64,000 nucleotides of DNA from VRUE01 sp963708115 (GCA_963708115.1 CAVPRX010000001.1:868001-932000); one strand, 5' to 3'; shown: positions 33,751 to 41,417, numbered from the stretch's first letter. Translations and numbers: made by a program. Notes: generated from the letters alone by a model not told the origin.

Positions 33751-34774
33751 TGTGCTCCGGCCTGACCAGATCGCCGGGTCGGGGACCGATGCCAACAAGG
33801 TCGATCCTTTGACCGATCCCCGCCTCGACATCGGCGATGAAGCGCCGTCCGCGCTCGCTGATCGTTCCCGAGGCGCAGCGAGCGTCGACGTGATCGAGGT
33901 GATTGAGGACGATGCGAGAGGGGCGGTTAGCCTGGATCGCTTTGCCGACGATCGTCGAGTCAAAGCGGGCGACTCGACGCAGTCTCTGGGTCACCGAGGT
34001 GAGCTCGCGTGGCGACTCAGCCAGCTCGCCCTCGCGGGCAATCGTCTCCCAGTCGATCTCCTCCGCGTCGAAGGGGCCCGAGTTACCGGCGACGCGGATC
34101 GGGAACGAGCGCAGGACGAGAACGACCTCGTCGACGTCGAGCGGGCTTAGGCCAGACTCGGACACCGCCGAGGCCGCGCTCGTATCGCGCGACGTCACAC
34201 GCGGGTAATGAGGCGACTGGAGCAAGGAGAGACCGAAGCCCTGGGTACCCTCGACAACGATCCGCTTATGCTCATCGAGAAGGCTGCGGGCGAGAGCGAC
34301 GGTGTCCTCGACGTAGGGCCGCAGGCGCTCGCAGCCAAAGGCGAGGTCCCCCTCGGATAAACGATTCACCCGTCGGGCAACCGCGGCGCCGGTACCACTG
34401 CACGTGGAGCCAATCCGCTCGCCAATCCCGGAGGCTCGCTCGGCGCTCCGATCATCCTCTGTCACGACGAAAGCGCGGTAGTCGACCCTAACCCGGTTTG
34501 GCCCGAGGCCCAGGCGGTCGACCTCGGCCAGCAGGATGGCGGGGTTGACGTAGCTGCCGGGCCCGATCAGGCAGGTCGGCTGCTGCAGTAGGGCCGCCAT
34601 TGGCAACTGCTGGAGGACGTGGCGGTCGCCGTTTACGTCGAAGCTCGTGTGGCCGGAGTTTGGACCGCCGACGCGGACGACCGCGGCAGCCTCCTGCTCC
34701 TCGGCGAGGCGATGCACGACCTTCCCCTTGCCCTCTGACCCGTATTGCCCACCGACGACGACAGTGATCGGCAT
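33728..34774 (-). CDS. adenylosuccinate synthetase homologue with PurZ-like active site
   Basis: A 348-aa PurA/PurZ-family protein, of the short archaeal type. P-loop-like VVVGGQYGSEGKGK has Ser13 where PurA has the catalytic Asp (GDEGKGK); His42 is kept (VGGPNSGHT). GSTCSGTGAA, EGTQGFGLSLLQSPHYPRVT, SFPIRVAGNSGPF, VTQRLRRVARFD and NHLDHVDAR follow in order. Asp-to-Ser at this place is the mark of phage PurZ, which adds aspartate to dGMP on the route to 2-aminoadenine (Z) DNA. AGGAGGT lies 9 nt before the ATG at 34774. In operon with the deaminase-fold gene. Confidence 0.8.
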   Translation of the reverse strand: MPITVVVGGQYGSEGKGKVVHRLAEEQEAAAVVRVGGPNSGHTSFDVNGDRHVLQQLPMAALLQQPTCLIGPGSYVNPAILLAEVDRLGLGPNRVRVDYRAFVVTEDDRSAERASGIGERIGSTCSGTGAAVARRVNRLSEGDLAFGCERLRPYVEDTVALARSLLDEHKRIVVEGTQGFGLSLLQSPHYPRVTSRDTSAASAVSESGLSPLDVDEVVLVLRSFPIRVAGNSGPFDAEEIDWETIAREGELAESPRELTSVTQRLRRVARFDSTIVGKAIQANRPSRIVLNHLDHVDARCASGTISERGRRFIADVEAGIGQRIDLVGIGPRPGDLVRPEHSVELSAG

Positions 34775-34865
34775 TGCTCGCGTACCTCCTACCAGGGTGA
34801 CTGCTACTTGCCTAGACATCGTAAGCTCGCGTCCGGATCGACTGCAAATCGGGAAGGGTCGGCAG

Positions 34866-35567
34866 GTGAAAGACCAATACGTCGGCGACATCAACGACTT
34901 TGCCAAGTACCAGCTCTTGCGCGTCTGTGCGGCTCATTTCAATCAGATCGTCGTCGCCTGGATGCTGACCGAAGCGGACGGCAGATCCGACGGCATCCAC
35001 ACCAGTTACCTCGACGACCCGCGAAAGGGGGTGGCGGACCCGGAGTTGTTCGAGACTCTGCGAGGTCTGGTCGCTGCCGAGGAACGCAGCGTCGCGGCGA
35101 TAGAGGCGTCCACTGCGCTCCCGGGCCATACCTTCCACTCGACGCCAATGCCGCGCGACAGGGAGGACCGCACCGCCTACTTTGCCTCGCTGGCAGAGCA
35201 CGCCGACCCCGAATCGCTCCTCTTCCTCGATCCTGATAACGGCGTTGAGGTGGCGAGCGTCGCCAAGCACGCGCGCAACTCCGAGCGATACGTCTACTGG
35301 GACGAGTTGCGCCTCCTGCGAGACGCTGGAGCGTCGGTGCTCGTGTATCAGCATTTCCCGAGGAAGGAGAGGACTGAGTATCTGACTGCGCATCTGGCCC
35401 GTCTGGGCAAAGAACTCGGCTCTCGATACGCGACCTTCGCCGCATATACCGGCCGCGTCGGCTTTCTCTTCGGAGTCCGCGACGAGCGCGCCTCAGCCCT
35501 TCGGGATGCGGTCGCCGAACGGTGCGAGATCGAGCCATTGCTGAGCTGCTGGCCACAGTCGGCTTGA
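34866..35567 (+). CDS. uncharacterised protein of the KDQYxGDINDxxKY family
   Basis: A 233-aa protein that begins VKDQYVGDINDFAKYQLLRV. FLDPDNGVEVASVAKH and YVYWDELRLLRDAGASVLVY are further conserved-looking motifs; the DPDNG…Y-W-DE set suggests an enzyme, perhaps related in outline to TcmP-like three-Cys-motif partners or nucleases, but I cannot assign it. GTG at 34866. Divergent from the PurZ-like operon with 91 bp between, so likely part of the same cargo. Confidence 0.6.
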   Translation: MKDQYVGDINDFAKYQLLRVCAAHFNQIVVAWMLTEADGRSDGIHTSYLDDPRKGVADPELFETLRGLVAAEERSVAAIEASTALPGHTFHSTPMPRDREDRTAYFASLAEHADPESLLFLDPDNGVEVASVAKHARNSERYVYWDELRLLRDAGASVLVYQHFPRKERTEYLTAHLARLGKELGSRYATFAAYTGRVGFLFGVRDERASALRDAVAERCEIEPLLSCWPQSA

Positions 35568-35670
35568 GCGTTTAAAGGGGAGACCACTCGGCGTCAGCCC
35601 CCAGCGCCGGCGACTCGGATTTCTTCGTCTAGTCTTTCTAAGGCTCATCCCTGAGTCGCTCCGGAAACAG

Positions 35671-35691
35671 CGGACACAATCCGGACACATC
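35671..35691 (+). repeat. arm-type direct repeat, attR side
   Basis: Identical 21 bp to 25545-25565 (two CGGACACA units). It lies 115 bp left of the attR core, the P side of the predicted attP. Confidence 0.7.
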
Positions 35692-35708
35692 AGACGGGCC
35701 ATCCGCGA

Positions 35709-35810
35709 TCACGGCCGATCATCGCTTTCGTCCTCGAACAAGCTCATTTGCGGGGAGTTCTTGCCCTCGTATGACCCAGCGTGCCCCCCAGCACCATGCT
35801 CGCCGCTCAT
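35709..35810 (-). CDS. 33-codon orphan integrase C-terminus at attR
   Basis: ATG 35810, TGA at 35709; reads MSGEHGAGGHAGSYEGKNSP then QMSLFEDESDDRP. In the integrase frame, the core ends at an in-frame ATG (25463 at the left end), so recombination of the two cores fuses int codon 400 to this frame and gives a 433-aa integrase. In the integrated state the GAGGA inside the core, 8 nt before the ATG, could allow separate translation. QMSLF resembles a sliding-clamp-binding pentapeptide; speculative. Confidence 0.6.
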   Translation of the reverse strand: MSGEHGAGGHAGSYEGKNSPQMSLFEDESDDRP

Positions 35811-35851
35811 GAAGGAGATCCTCGGCAAATTGATGGGGCTGTAGGGGATTA
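35807..35851 (+). repeat. attR core of the island
   Basis: First 22 bp identical to 25460-25481; the rest differs from attL at a few bases and continues into chromosomal sequence. Marks the right border. The remaining bases up to 35945 hold no gene. Confidence 0.85.
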
Positions 35852-35945
35852 CGCAGGGATCTCGTGCTGAGATTCGCGCTGGTTCGCGCTGTGCGGGTCC
35901 GCTCGACGGGGAGGCGTCGTCTGAGGTATCGCATGAACGCCCATA

Positions 35946-35971
35946 CGATTAGATGCATATGCGTCTAATCG
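35946..35971. promoter_or_regulatory. 26-bp near-perfect palindrome before fic
   Basis: Left half CGATTAGATGCAT, right half ATGCGTCTAATCG: one mismatched pair. It ends 17 bp before the fic ATG. Half-sites TTAGAT/TCTAA are shared with the island palindrome at 28067-28086, which hints at related regulators. Confidence 0.55.
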
Positions 35972-35988
35972 TCTGATACGCTCTTCAG

Positions 35989-37125
35989 ATGCTTTTTGCC
36001 ACACCACCGACAACGGCGGCACTGGCTGAGCGACTCGGGGAGCTCGACGAGCTGCGCCGTGCGCTGGGCCAGGAGGTCAGCCGCCCGGGGCCATGGATGG
36101 GGGCGCTGCGCCGCAGCGTGCGGGCCAGCTCGATTGAGGGCTCGACCTCGATTGAGGGCTTCAGCGTCGATCCCGAGGACGCAATTGCCCTGGTCAGCGG
36201 TGAGGAGCCGCCCGACCGCGCCGACCAGAACCGGATGGCGGTGTCCTCCTACGCCCGGGCGATGGACCACGTCGGCGTCATGGCCCAGGATCCCGGCTTC
36301 TCTTGGGAGGAGCGGGTCATCCTCGATCTTCACTTCGACGCCTGCTACTTCCAGCGCGACAAGAGTCCCGGCCAGTGGCGCGGCGGGCCGATCGCCGTCA
36401 CCGAGGGCGACGGGACGCTCGCCTACCGCGCCCCCGACGCCGAGCAGGTCCCCGCTCTGATGGCCGAGGTGGTCCGCTGGCTTCGCGAGGACGACGATGA
36501 TCGCAACGTAGTGGTGCGGGCGGCGATGGCCCACCTGCATATGGTTTCCGTGCATCCGTTCCGCGACGGCAACGGGCGGGTCTCACGGATCGCGCAGTCG
36601 CTCGTCCTCGCCCGCGAGGGACTGATCTCCCCCGAGTTCTCCTCGATAGAGGAGTACCTCGGCCAGAATACTTCCGCCTACTACGCCGCCCTCAAGCAGG
36701 CCCAGGGCGGCAGCTACCAGCCGAGCCGAGACGCCTCGGGTTGGGTCGCCTTCTGCGTCGAAGCCCACCTTGCCCAGGCGCGCCAGCGCCTAGCGCAAAT
36801 CAAAGCAGCCGCGACGCGCTGGGGTTACCTGGAGTCGCTGGCTGCTGAGCGCGGCTGGCCCGAGCGCCTAGTGATCGCCCTCGAGCAGAGCTTGATCGGC
36901 GGTACCGAGCGCGGCACCTACGGCAAAGAGGCCGAGGTGTCGCGGGCGACGGCCAGTGCCGACTTCAGGCGCCTGCTCGATGCCGGTCTGGTGGACCAGC
37001 GTGGCCGCGGCAAAAACATCAGCTACCTCGCCAGTGGGGAGCTGCGCTCGCGGGTTTCCCAGGCACTCGAGGGGAATTCGCTACCGCTGACAGGGGCGCC
37101 AGGGCTGGGCGAAGAGGTCGTATGA
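35989..37125 (+). CDS. Fic-domain protein (AMPylase) with winged-helix tail
   Basis: A 378-aa Fic protein. The catalytic loop HPFRDGNGRVSR (about 186-197) is complete, so AMP transfer to a target hydroxyl is expected. ASSIEGSTSIEGFSV near residue 45 contains the S-x-x-x-E-G-type inhibitory helix in the N-terminal part (class II autoinhibition). The C-terminal 70 residues look like a winged HTH (YGKEAEVSRATASADFRRLL). Just outside the island's right end. Overlaps the convergent GH114 gene by 45 bp. Confidence 0.9.
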   Translation: MLFATPPTTAALAERLGELDELRRALGQEVSRPGPWMGALRRSVRASSIEGSTSIEGFSVDPEDAIALVSGEEPPDRADQNRMAVSSYARAMDHVGVMAQDPGFSWEERVILDLHFDACYFQRDKSPGQWRGGPIAVTEGDGTLAYRAPDAEQVPALMAEVVRWLREDDDDRNVVVRAAMAHLHMVSVHPFRDGNGRVSRIAQSLVLAREGLISPEFSSIEEYLGQNTSAYYAALKQAQGGSYQPSRDASGWVAFCVEAHLAQARQRLAQIKAAATRWGYLESLAAERGWPERLVIALEQSLIGGTERGTYGKEAEVSRATASADFRRLLDAGLVDQRGRGKNISYLASGELRSRVSQALEGNSLPLTGAPGLGEEVV

Positions 37126-37902
37126 CTTGCCAATCGCGCTGAAGTCAATCTGTGTCGCCTCGGGGCAGAACTGCCCTGGGCCTAGTTCGTACTCAGTCTC
37201 GAAGACTGCCTTGTCGTGCTCGACGAAGGTGCGGTAGGGGCCGCACTCTTCGTACTGGAAGCACTGCTCGACGATGGCGAAGTCGAAGTCGTCGACCAGC
37301 TCCTTCGCCTGTGGGCCGTCGTTCTTCAGCGCCACCGCCATCCCACGGGCGTGGACCTGGCGGGCTACCCAGCGGTTGAAGCGGAGTTGGTCCTGGCGGG
37401 TGATCGGGAAGCCGGTGTGGTTTTCCCAGCCGGCCAGGTTGTCCGGCTCGACGGCATCGAACCCCTTGTGCGCGCAGCGGCCGAAGCGACGCTCAAGCGG
37501 CTTCGCGAAGAGGCGAAAGCGACGGATGTCGAGCCAGCGCTCGTCCGGAAAGCCTTCGTATCGACGGCCGATGACCGACTGCGGGAATTGCCCGGCATCC
37601 GGCCTGTAGGTCTCCCAGCTGCCGACATCGAGGTAGCAGACGACCTTGCGACCCAACCGGTGCAACTGCCGGACGGTTCCTTTGGAGACTTCGAAGCCAT
37701 CGACGTCATAGACCGCCGCCGGAACGCTGGCGTCGATCTTTCCCTGCAGCTGCCACTGCCAGGCGGCCGTCGTCGGGGTCGGTTCCCAGTGTGCAGGCGT
37801 CTGGGCCCCAGGTGACTCCGCGCTGCTCCCGGCTGGGAGAGCAAGAGCGGCTGCGGCCGTCGCGACCGTGAGCATCGTCGTTGCAAGCCGTGATCGCGGC
37901 AC
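37081..37902 (-). CDS. secreted GH114-family endo-alpha-1,4-polygalactosaminidase-like
   Basis: About 273 aa. A signal peptide (TTMLTVATAAAALALPAGSSA) leads into a TIM barrel: WQWQLQGKIDASVPAAVYDV, VVCYLDVGSWETYRPD, GFDAVEPDNLAGWEN, FDFAIVEQCFQYEECG and AVFETEYE. These are the motifs of GH114 (DUF297-type) enzymes that act on galactosaminogalactan-like polymers. The acidic pair in VEPDN and FETEY is likely catalytic. GTG at 37902 chosen for the signal peptide; a longer frame reaches 37941. Confidence 0.82.
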   Translation of the reverse strand: MPRSRLATTMLTVATAAAALALPAGSSAESPGAQTPAHWEPTPTTAAWQWQLQGKIDASVPAAVYDVDGFEVSKGTVRQLHRLGRKVVCYLDVGSWETYRPDAGQFPQSVIGRRYEGFPDERWLDIRRFRLFAKPLERRFGRCAHKGFDAVEPDNLAGWENHTGFPITRQDQLRFNRWVARQVHARGMAVALKNDGPQAKELVDDFDFAIVEQCFQYEECGPYRTFVEHDKAVFETEYELGPGQFCPEATQIDFSAIGKSYDLFAQPWRPCQR

Positions 37903-37918
37903 CGACCCAAAGATAGGC

Positions 37919-38278
37919 TCAGTCGGCGGCGTCCAGCACATCCATACGGACGATCAGACCGTCCTGCAGTCGGTAACGGTGGAGCACCTGGGTGTCGGCT
38001 TGGACCTCGTCCGTCTTCGCGTCCCGAACCACTTGGTGCACGGTCACCGTAATGCTGCCGTCTGGCTCGTGGTCGAAGCGCTCGGGCTCGACCGTGCTCG
38101 AGATCTCTTCGAACTGGCGGGTCCAGTAGTCGGCGACGGCGTCGTGACCGACCACGCGGCCTCCCTCCCAGGCATTCGGCCAATCGACCTCGGGATGCAT
38201 GAGCTCGACCGCCGCGGCGATGTCGCGGGCGTTGAATGCCTGGTAGGCCGCACGCAGCGTGTCATCGGCAGTCCTCAT
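37919..38278 (-). CDS. SnoaL-like (NTF2-fold) protein
   Basis: A 119-aa cone-shaped NTF2-fold protein: AYQAFNARDIAAAVELMHPEVDWPNAWEGG (in parts), GHDAVADYWTRQF, then beta strands ending VLDAAD. Families with this fold include isomerases and cyclases of small lipophilic compounds, but many have unknown substrates. Its ATG overlaps the vapC stop by 4 nt, so it is co-transcribed with the toxin-antitoxin pair. Confidence 0.75.
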   Translation of the reverse strand: MRTADDTLRAAYQAFNARDIAAAVELMHPEVDWPNAWEGGRVVGHDAVADYWTRQFEEISSTVEPERFDHEPDGSITVTVHQVVRDAKTDEVQADTQVLHRYRLQDGLIVRMDVLDAAD

Positions 38279-38703
38279 GGCGCCGGAGAGTCGTCTGGCA
38301 GCAGCCGGAATGGGCGTCCCCCCGGACCGCCCATGGCACGGAAATGGCGCGCGTCGAAAGTGAGCACATCGACAGTCTGGTGCTTCTTGGCCAAGACCAC
38401 GATGGAAGCGTCAGCCAAGCCGATCCGTAGATCCTCGTATTGGCGAATGACTTTGGTGGCGGAATGGACGTCGCCGCGATCGAACTGCGCCAGCTCGTAG
38501 GCACCGTCGACCACCTCGGCAAGCATCGCCATCTGCGCGAACTGGCCGTGCCTCGCTCCAAGCATGTAGTCGAGCTCGGCGAGAACGAACGGTGAGAGCA
38601 AGAACGGACCGGCCAGCTCGTCAATCACCTTCACTACATCGGTGTGCCGATGGGCAGTTGAGCTGGCGAGCTGCAACGCCGCACTCGTGTCGACGAGGAT
38701 CAT
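38275..38703 (-). CDS. vapC: PIN-domain toxin (VapC-like)
   Basis: A 142-aa PIN RNase: MILVDTSAALQLA with the first Asp, VLAELDYML with Glu, GLADASIVVLAKKH with a third acid, and VLTFDARHFRAM with the fourth. VapC toxins cut tRNA or rRNA when free of antitoxin. Downstream of the RHH antitoxin gene with a 4-nt overlap, the normal VapBC order. Confidence 0.88.
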   Translation of the reverse strand: MILVDTSAALQLASSTAHRHTDVVKVIDELAGPFLLSPFVLAELDYMLGARHGQFAQMAMLAEVVDGAYELAQFDRGDVHSATKVIRQYEDLRIGLADASIVVLAKKHQTVDVLTFDARHFRAMGGPGGRPFRLLPDDSPAP

Positions 38704-38951
38704 TCGCCGCCGAATCCCTCGAGGGCCTCGTCGACGCGCTCCGGATCGTCGAGCAGCGAGTCGTCAAGCGCAAAGAGAGGCCCGGGCTTGCGTTTCCCGG
38801 GCTGATTCAGCTCGATCACGTGATCGACTCCCTCCCGGATCAGCTGGGCCTCGGTTTGCCGCGTCCGACCGGCGATGGCCTCCAACTCCCGCTTTTGCGC
38901 CTCGGTCAGGTAGATAGTCGTCCTCTTCACGCCATATATCGTGCCATACAT
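38700..38951 (-). CDS. vapB: ribbon-helix-helix antitoxin (VapB-like)
   Basis: An 83-aa antitoxin. VKRTTIYLTEAQKRELEAIA is the RHH strand and helix, followed by GRTRQTEAQLIREGVDHVI. The acidic C-terminus (LDDSLLDDPERVDEALEGFGGE) would wrap the toxin. ATG at 38951; the frame opens further upstream but RHH starts here. Autorepression of the pair is expected from the family. Confidence 0.85.
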   Translation of the reverse strand: MYGTIYGVKRTTIYLTEAQKRELEAIAGRTRQTEAQLIREGVDHVIELNQPGKRKPGPLFALDDSLLDDPERVDEALEGFGGE

Positions 38952-39055
38952 AGGGACAGCCCTCCACCTAAGGCCTGGGAGCAAGAAAACCTCCCCCTTT
39001 TGCCTCCCGCGCTAGGTTCCAACGGACCGATCTTTCACGGCAAAGGAGGCGCCCG

Positions 39056-39508
39056 ATGCTGTCCTGGCTGGCCAAGAAGATGATCGCTCGCAACATGGCC
39101 CGGGCGAGCGCCGGGGACCTTGGGCCGACGTTGCAGATGGACGCCGACGATGTCCGGTTCCGCTTCCCCGGCGACAGCTCCTGGGGTGGGGAGTTCAAGG
39201 GCAAGGCCGAGCTCGAGCCTTGGCTGCAGCGGTTCGCCGACGCAGGCCTGCAGATCTCCCCCGACGAGGTCGTGCTCAAGGGCTTTCCCTGGCGGCAGAC
39301 GATCTGCATCCGCGGGCGCGACAAGCTCGACTCCCCGGAGGGCGAGCGGGTCTATGAGAACCGCTACGTGATCTGGGGACACATTTCCTGGGGCAAGCTG
39401 CGCGAGTACGAGGTCTACGAGGACACGCAGAAATCGAAGGCGCTCGACGAGTACCTGGCGTCGACCGGGGACGCTCTGAGCCAGCGGGCGATCGGCGGCA
39501 ACTCCTGA
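39056..39508 (+). CDS. SnoaL/NTF2-like protein
   Basis: A 150-aa NTF2-fold protein: MLSWLAKKMIARNMARASAG, DLGPTLQMDADDVRFRFPGDS, WGGEFKGKAELEPWLQRF, NRYVIWGHISWGKLREYEVYED. Pattern is that of SnoaL-like polyketide-cyclase/ketosteroid-isomerase relatives. AAAGGAGG-like ribosome site (GGCAAAGGAGGCGCCCG) precedes the ATG. Function unknown. Confidence 0.7.
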   Translation: MLSWLAKKMIARNMARASAGDLGPTLQMDADDVRFRFPGDSSWGGEFKGKAELEPWLQRFADAGLQISPDEVVLKGFPWRQTICIRGRDKLDSPEGERVYENRYVIWGHISWGKLREYEVYEDTQKSKALDEYLASTGDALSQRAIGGNS

Positions 39509-39513
39509 ACCTC

Positions 39514-40179
39514 ATGGCCCGACTCCTGGTCGCATCTGCGCTCTTGGCGTGCGCGGTCGCGCTGCCGTTGGGCCCGCTCGCCGGCGCCACCTCACCACAG
39601 CAGCTGCGGCCCAAGATCACCCGCTGGCTGATTCCCTTCTCGCCGAAGCGCAAGCGCGAGATGGCCGCCTACTCGCAACGCCACTACGGCGAACACACCT
39701 GGCGGCTGCAGCACCCGCACGTGATCGTCGAGCACTTCGCCGAAGCCGGCACGGCAGCGGCCGTCTACAACACGTTCGCCCCCGACGTCGCCGATCCGGA
39801 GCTGCACGAGCTGCCCAACGTCTGCGCCCACTTCGTCGTCTCTTCCTCCGGGCGCATCTTCCAGCTGGTCAACCCGCGAACCCGCTGTCGCCACACCGTC
39901 GGGCTCAACTGGACCGCGATCGGGATCGAGCACACCGGCTTCAGCGACGCGGAAGTGCTCGGCGATCGCCGCCAGCTGCACACCTCGCTGCAGCTGACGC
40001 ACTACCTCCAGTGTCGCTTTCAAATCCGCCTGCGCAACGTGATCGGCCATGCCGAGAGCCTCAGCTCGCGCTACCACCGCGAGGACGTCCCAAGCCTGCG
40101 CAACCAAACCCACGGCGACTGGAGCCACAGCTCGATGCGGATCTACCGGCGCAAGCTGAGCAGAATGGGGGGCTGCTGA
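39514..40179 (+). CDS. secreted N-acetylmuramoyl-L-alanine amidase (PGRP/Amidase_2)
   Basis: A 221-aa secreted zinc amidase. Signal peptide MARLLVASALLACAVALPLG…AGA. The amidase_2 core has VIVEHF (first Zn His region), YNTFAPDVADPELHELPNVCAHFVV, HTVGLNWTAIGIEHTGF, VIGHAESLSSRYHREDVP and THGDWS. It cuts the bond between MurNAc and the stem peptide. 5 bp after the NTF2-like gene and overlapping the next gene by 1 nt. Confidence 0.87.
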   Translation: MARLLVASALLACAVALPLGPLAGATSPQQLRPKITRWLIPFSPKRKREMAAYSQRHYGEHTWRLQHPHVIVEHFAEAGTAAAVYNTFAPDVADPELHELPNVCAHFVVSSSGRIFQLVNPRTRCRHTVGLNWTAIGIEHTGFSDAEVLGDRRQLHTSLQLTHYLQCRFQIRLRNVIGHAESLSSRYHREDVPSLRNQTHGDWSHSSMRIYRRKLSRMGGC

Positions 40180-40970
40180 TGCCCAACAGAGATGCTCACC
40201 TCAACCTGGTCGACAGCTCACGGCAGCTGTTCGAACTCGACCCCGGAGCAGAGATCGAGGTCGGCTCCGGGTGGGTCTTCGGCGCCGGCCGCTCGCCACA
40301 TCCGCTGATATCGAACGCCGCCTTCCGGGTCGAGGACGAGCTCGACCCGGGTGAGCTGCTCGAGCGGGCACAGGCCTTCTTCGCCCCCCGCGAGCGCGGC
40401 TTCGCCCTATGGGCGCGAGCCGACACCGCCGAGGATTGCGACCTGATCGACGCCGCAAAGGCAGCCGGGCTGAAGGAGGTCTTCGCGACGCCGGAGATGG
40501 TGCTCGACCGCAGGCCGCAGGAGCACCCTCTCCCCACCGGCGTCGAGCTGCGCCGGGTCGTCTCGGCGAGCGACGCGGCCGACTACTGGAGAGTCGCAAC
40601 CGGCGCCTACGCCAGCATCGGCTTCCCACCGGAGATCTTCGCCTTCTACGAGAACCACGACGGCCTTACCGCCGACAACGCGGCGACCTTCATCGCCGAT
40701 CTCGACGGCTGCCCCGCCGGCATCGCGATGACGATCGTCAGCCACGGCGTCGCCGGCATCTACTGGGTCGGCACCAGCGACGACGCGCGGGGGCGCGGAC
40801 TGGGCTGGACGGTAACCGCAACCGCCGTCAACGCCGGCTTCGACATGGGCGCCGAGATCGCCTCGCTGCAGGCATCGCCGATGGGTGAGAGCCTCTATCT
40901 GCGGATGGGATTCGAGACGATCTTCAGCTACCAGTTGCTCTTGTCCACACCGGCTGAGGCGGACCGATGA
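40179..40970 (+). CDS. GNAT-family N-acetyltransferase
   Basis: A 263-aa protein with a C-terminal GNAT domain: IAMTIVSHGVAGIYWVGTSD, DARGRGLGWTVTATAVNAGF (acetyl-CoA motif A, R-G-R-G-L-G), ASPMGESLYLRMGFETIF. The N-terminal half is a degenerate second GNAT-like fold. ATG at 40179 overlaps the amidase TGA. Substrate unknown. Confidence 0.85.
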   Translation: MPNRDAHLNLVDSSRQLFELDPGAEIEVGSGWVFGAGRSPHPLISNAAFRVEDELDPGELLERAQAFFAPRERGFALWARADTAEDCDLIDAAKAAGLKEVFATPEMVLDRRPQEHPLPTGVELRRVVSASDAADYWRVATGAYASIGFPPEIFAFYENHDGLTADNAATFIADLDGCPAGIAMTIVSHGVAGIYWVGTSDDARGRGLGWTVTATAVNAGFDMGAEIASLQASPMGESLYLRMGFETIFSYQLLLSTPAEADR

Positions 40971-41395
40971 AGCAGCGGCTCAACGTGATCACCCTCGGCG
41001 TCACCGACCTGGAGCGGGCGCGGCGCTTCTACGAAGCGCTCGGCTGGAAGACCGGGGCCGACCCCGGCGAGGATGTCGTCTTCTTCCAGGCGGGTGAGAT
41101 GGTCATCGCGATCTGGGACCGAGCCCGCCTGGCAGAGGACAGCGCGGTGGAGGACACGCCCGGCTGGGGTGGCGTGACGCTCGCGGTCAATCTCGGCTCC
41201 CGCGAGGAGGTCGACGCGGTGATCGAGGAAGCGCGCACGGCGGGTGCACAGATCGGCCGTGAGCCGGCTGAAACCTTCTGGGGCGGCTACACCGCGATCT
41301 TCATCGACCCCGATGGACACCCCTGGGAGGTTGCTCACAACCCGCACTGGACCGTGACCGCAGACGGCGGCGTCAAGCTCGCGTCTCCCGACTGA
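40967..41395 (+). CDS. VOC-family (glyoxalase-like) protein
   Basis: A 142-aa vicinal-oxygen-chelate protein: LNVITLGVTDLERARRFYEA, LGWKTG, VVFFQAGEMVIAIWD, then the second half IFIDPDGHPWEVAHNP. The metal-binding H/E positions of the second half are present (E in PWEVAH). Often lactoylglutathione-lyase-like or antibiotic binding. ATGA overlap with the GNAT gene. Confidence 0.85.
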   Translation: MKQRLNVITLGVTDLERARRFYEALGWKTGADPGEDVVFFQAGEMVIAIWDRARLAEDSAVEDTPGWGGVTLAVNLGSREEVDAVIEEARTAGAQIGREPAETFWGGYTAIFIDPDGHPWEVAHNPHWTVTADGGVKLASPD

Positions 41396-41417
41396 TCGCG
41401 CCCCCTACGATTGCGGC

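Larger units (their letters stand above)
25460..35851. mobile_element. integrase-mediated genomic island in acyl-CoA dehydrogenase gene
   Basis: Bounded by direct repeats at 25460-25503 and 35807-35851 that share 22 identical bp and then near-identical sequence (…TGATGGG…TGTAGGG…GATTA). Integrase and excisionase sit at the left end. Arm-type direct repeats flank the core on both attP sides. A third, degenerate core at 32323-32364 with its own arm repeat divides the island into a left part (integrase, ubiquitin-like operon) and a right part (nucleotide cassette). No phage structural or conjugation genes are seen. Confidence 0.85.

Noticed and set aside
25460..35851. Prophage or conjugative element
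   Set aside because: No capsid, tail, terminase, relaxase or type IV secretion genes; only integrase, excisionase, regulators and cargo.
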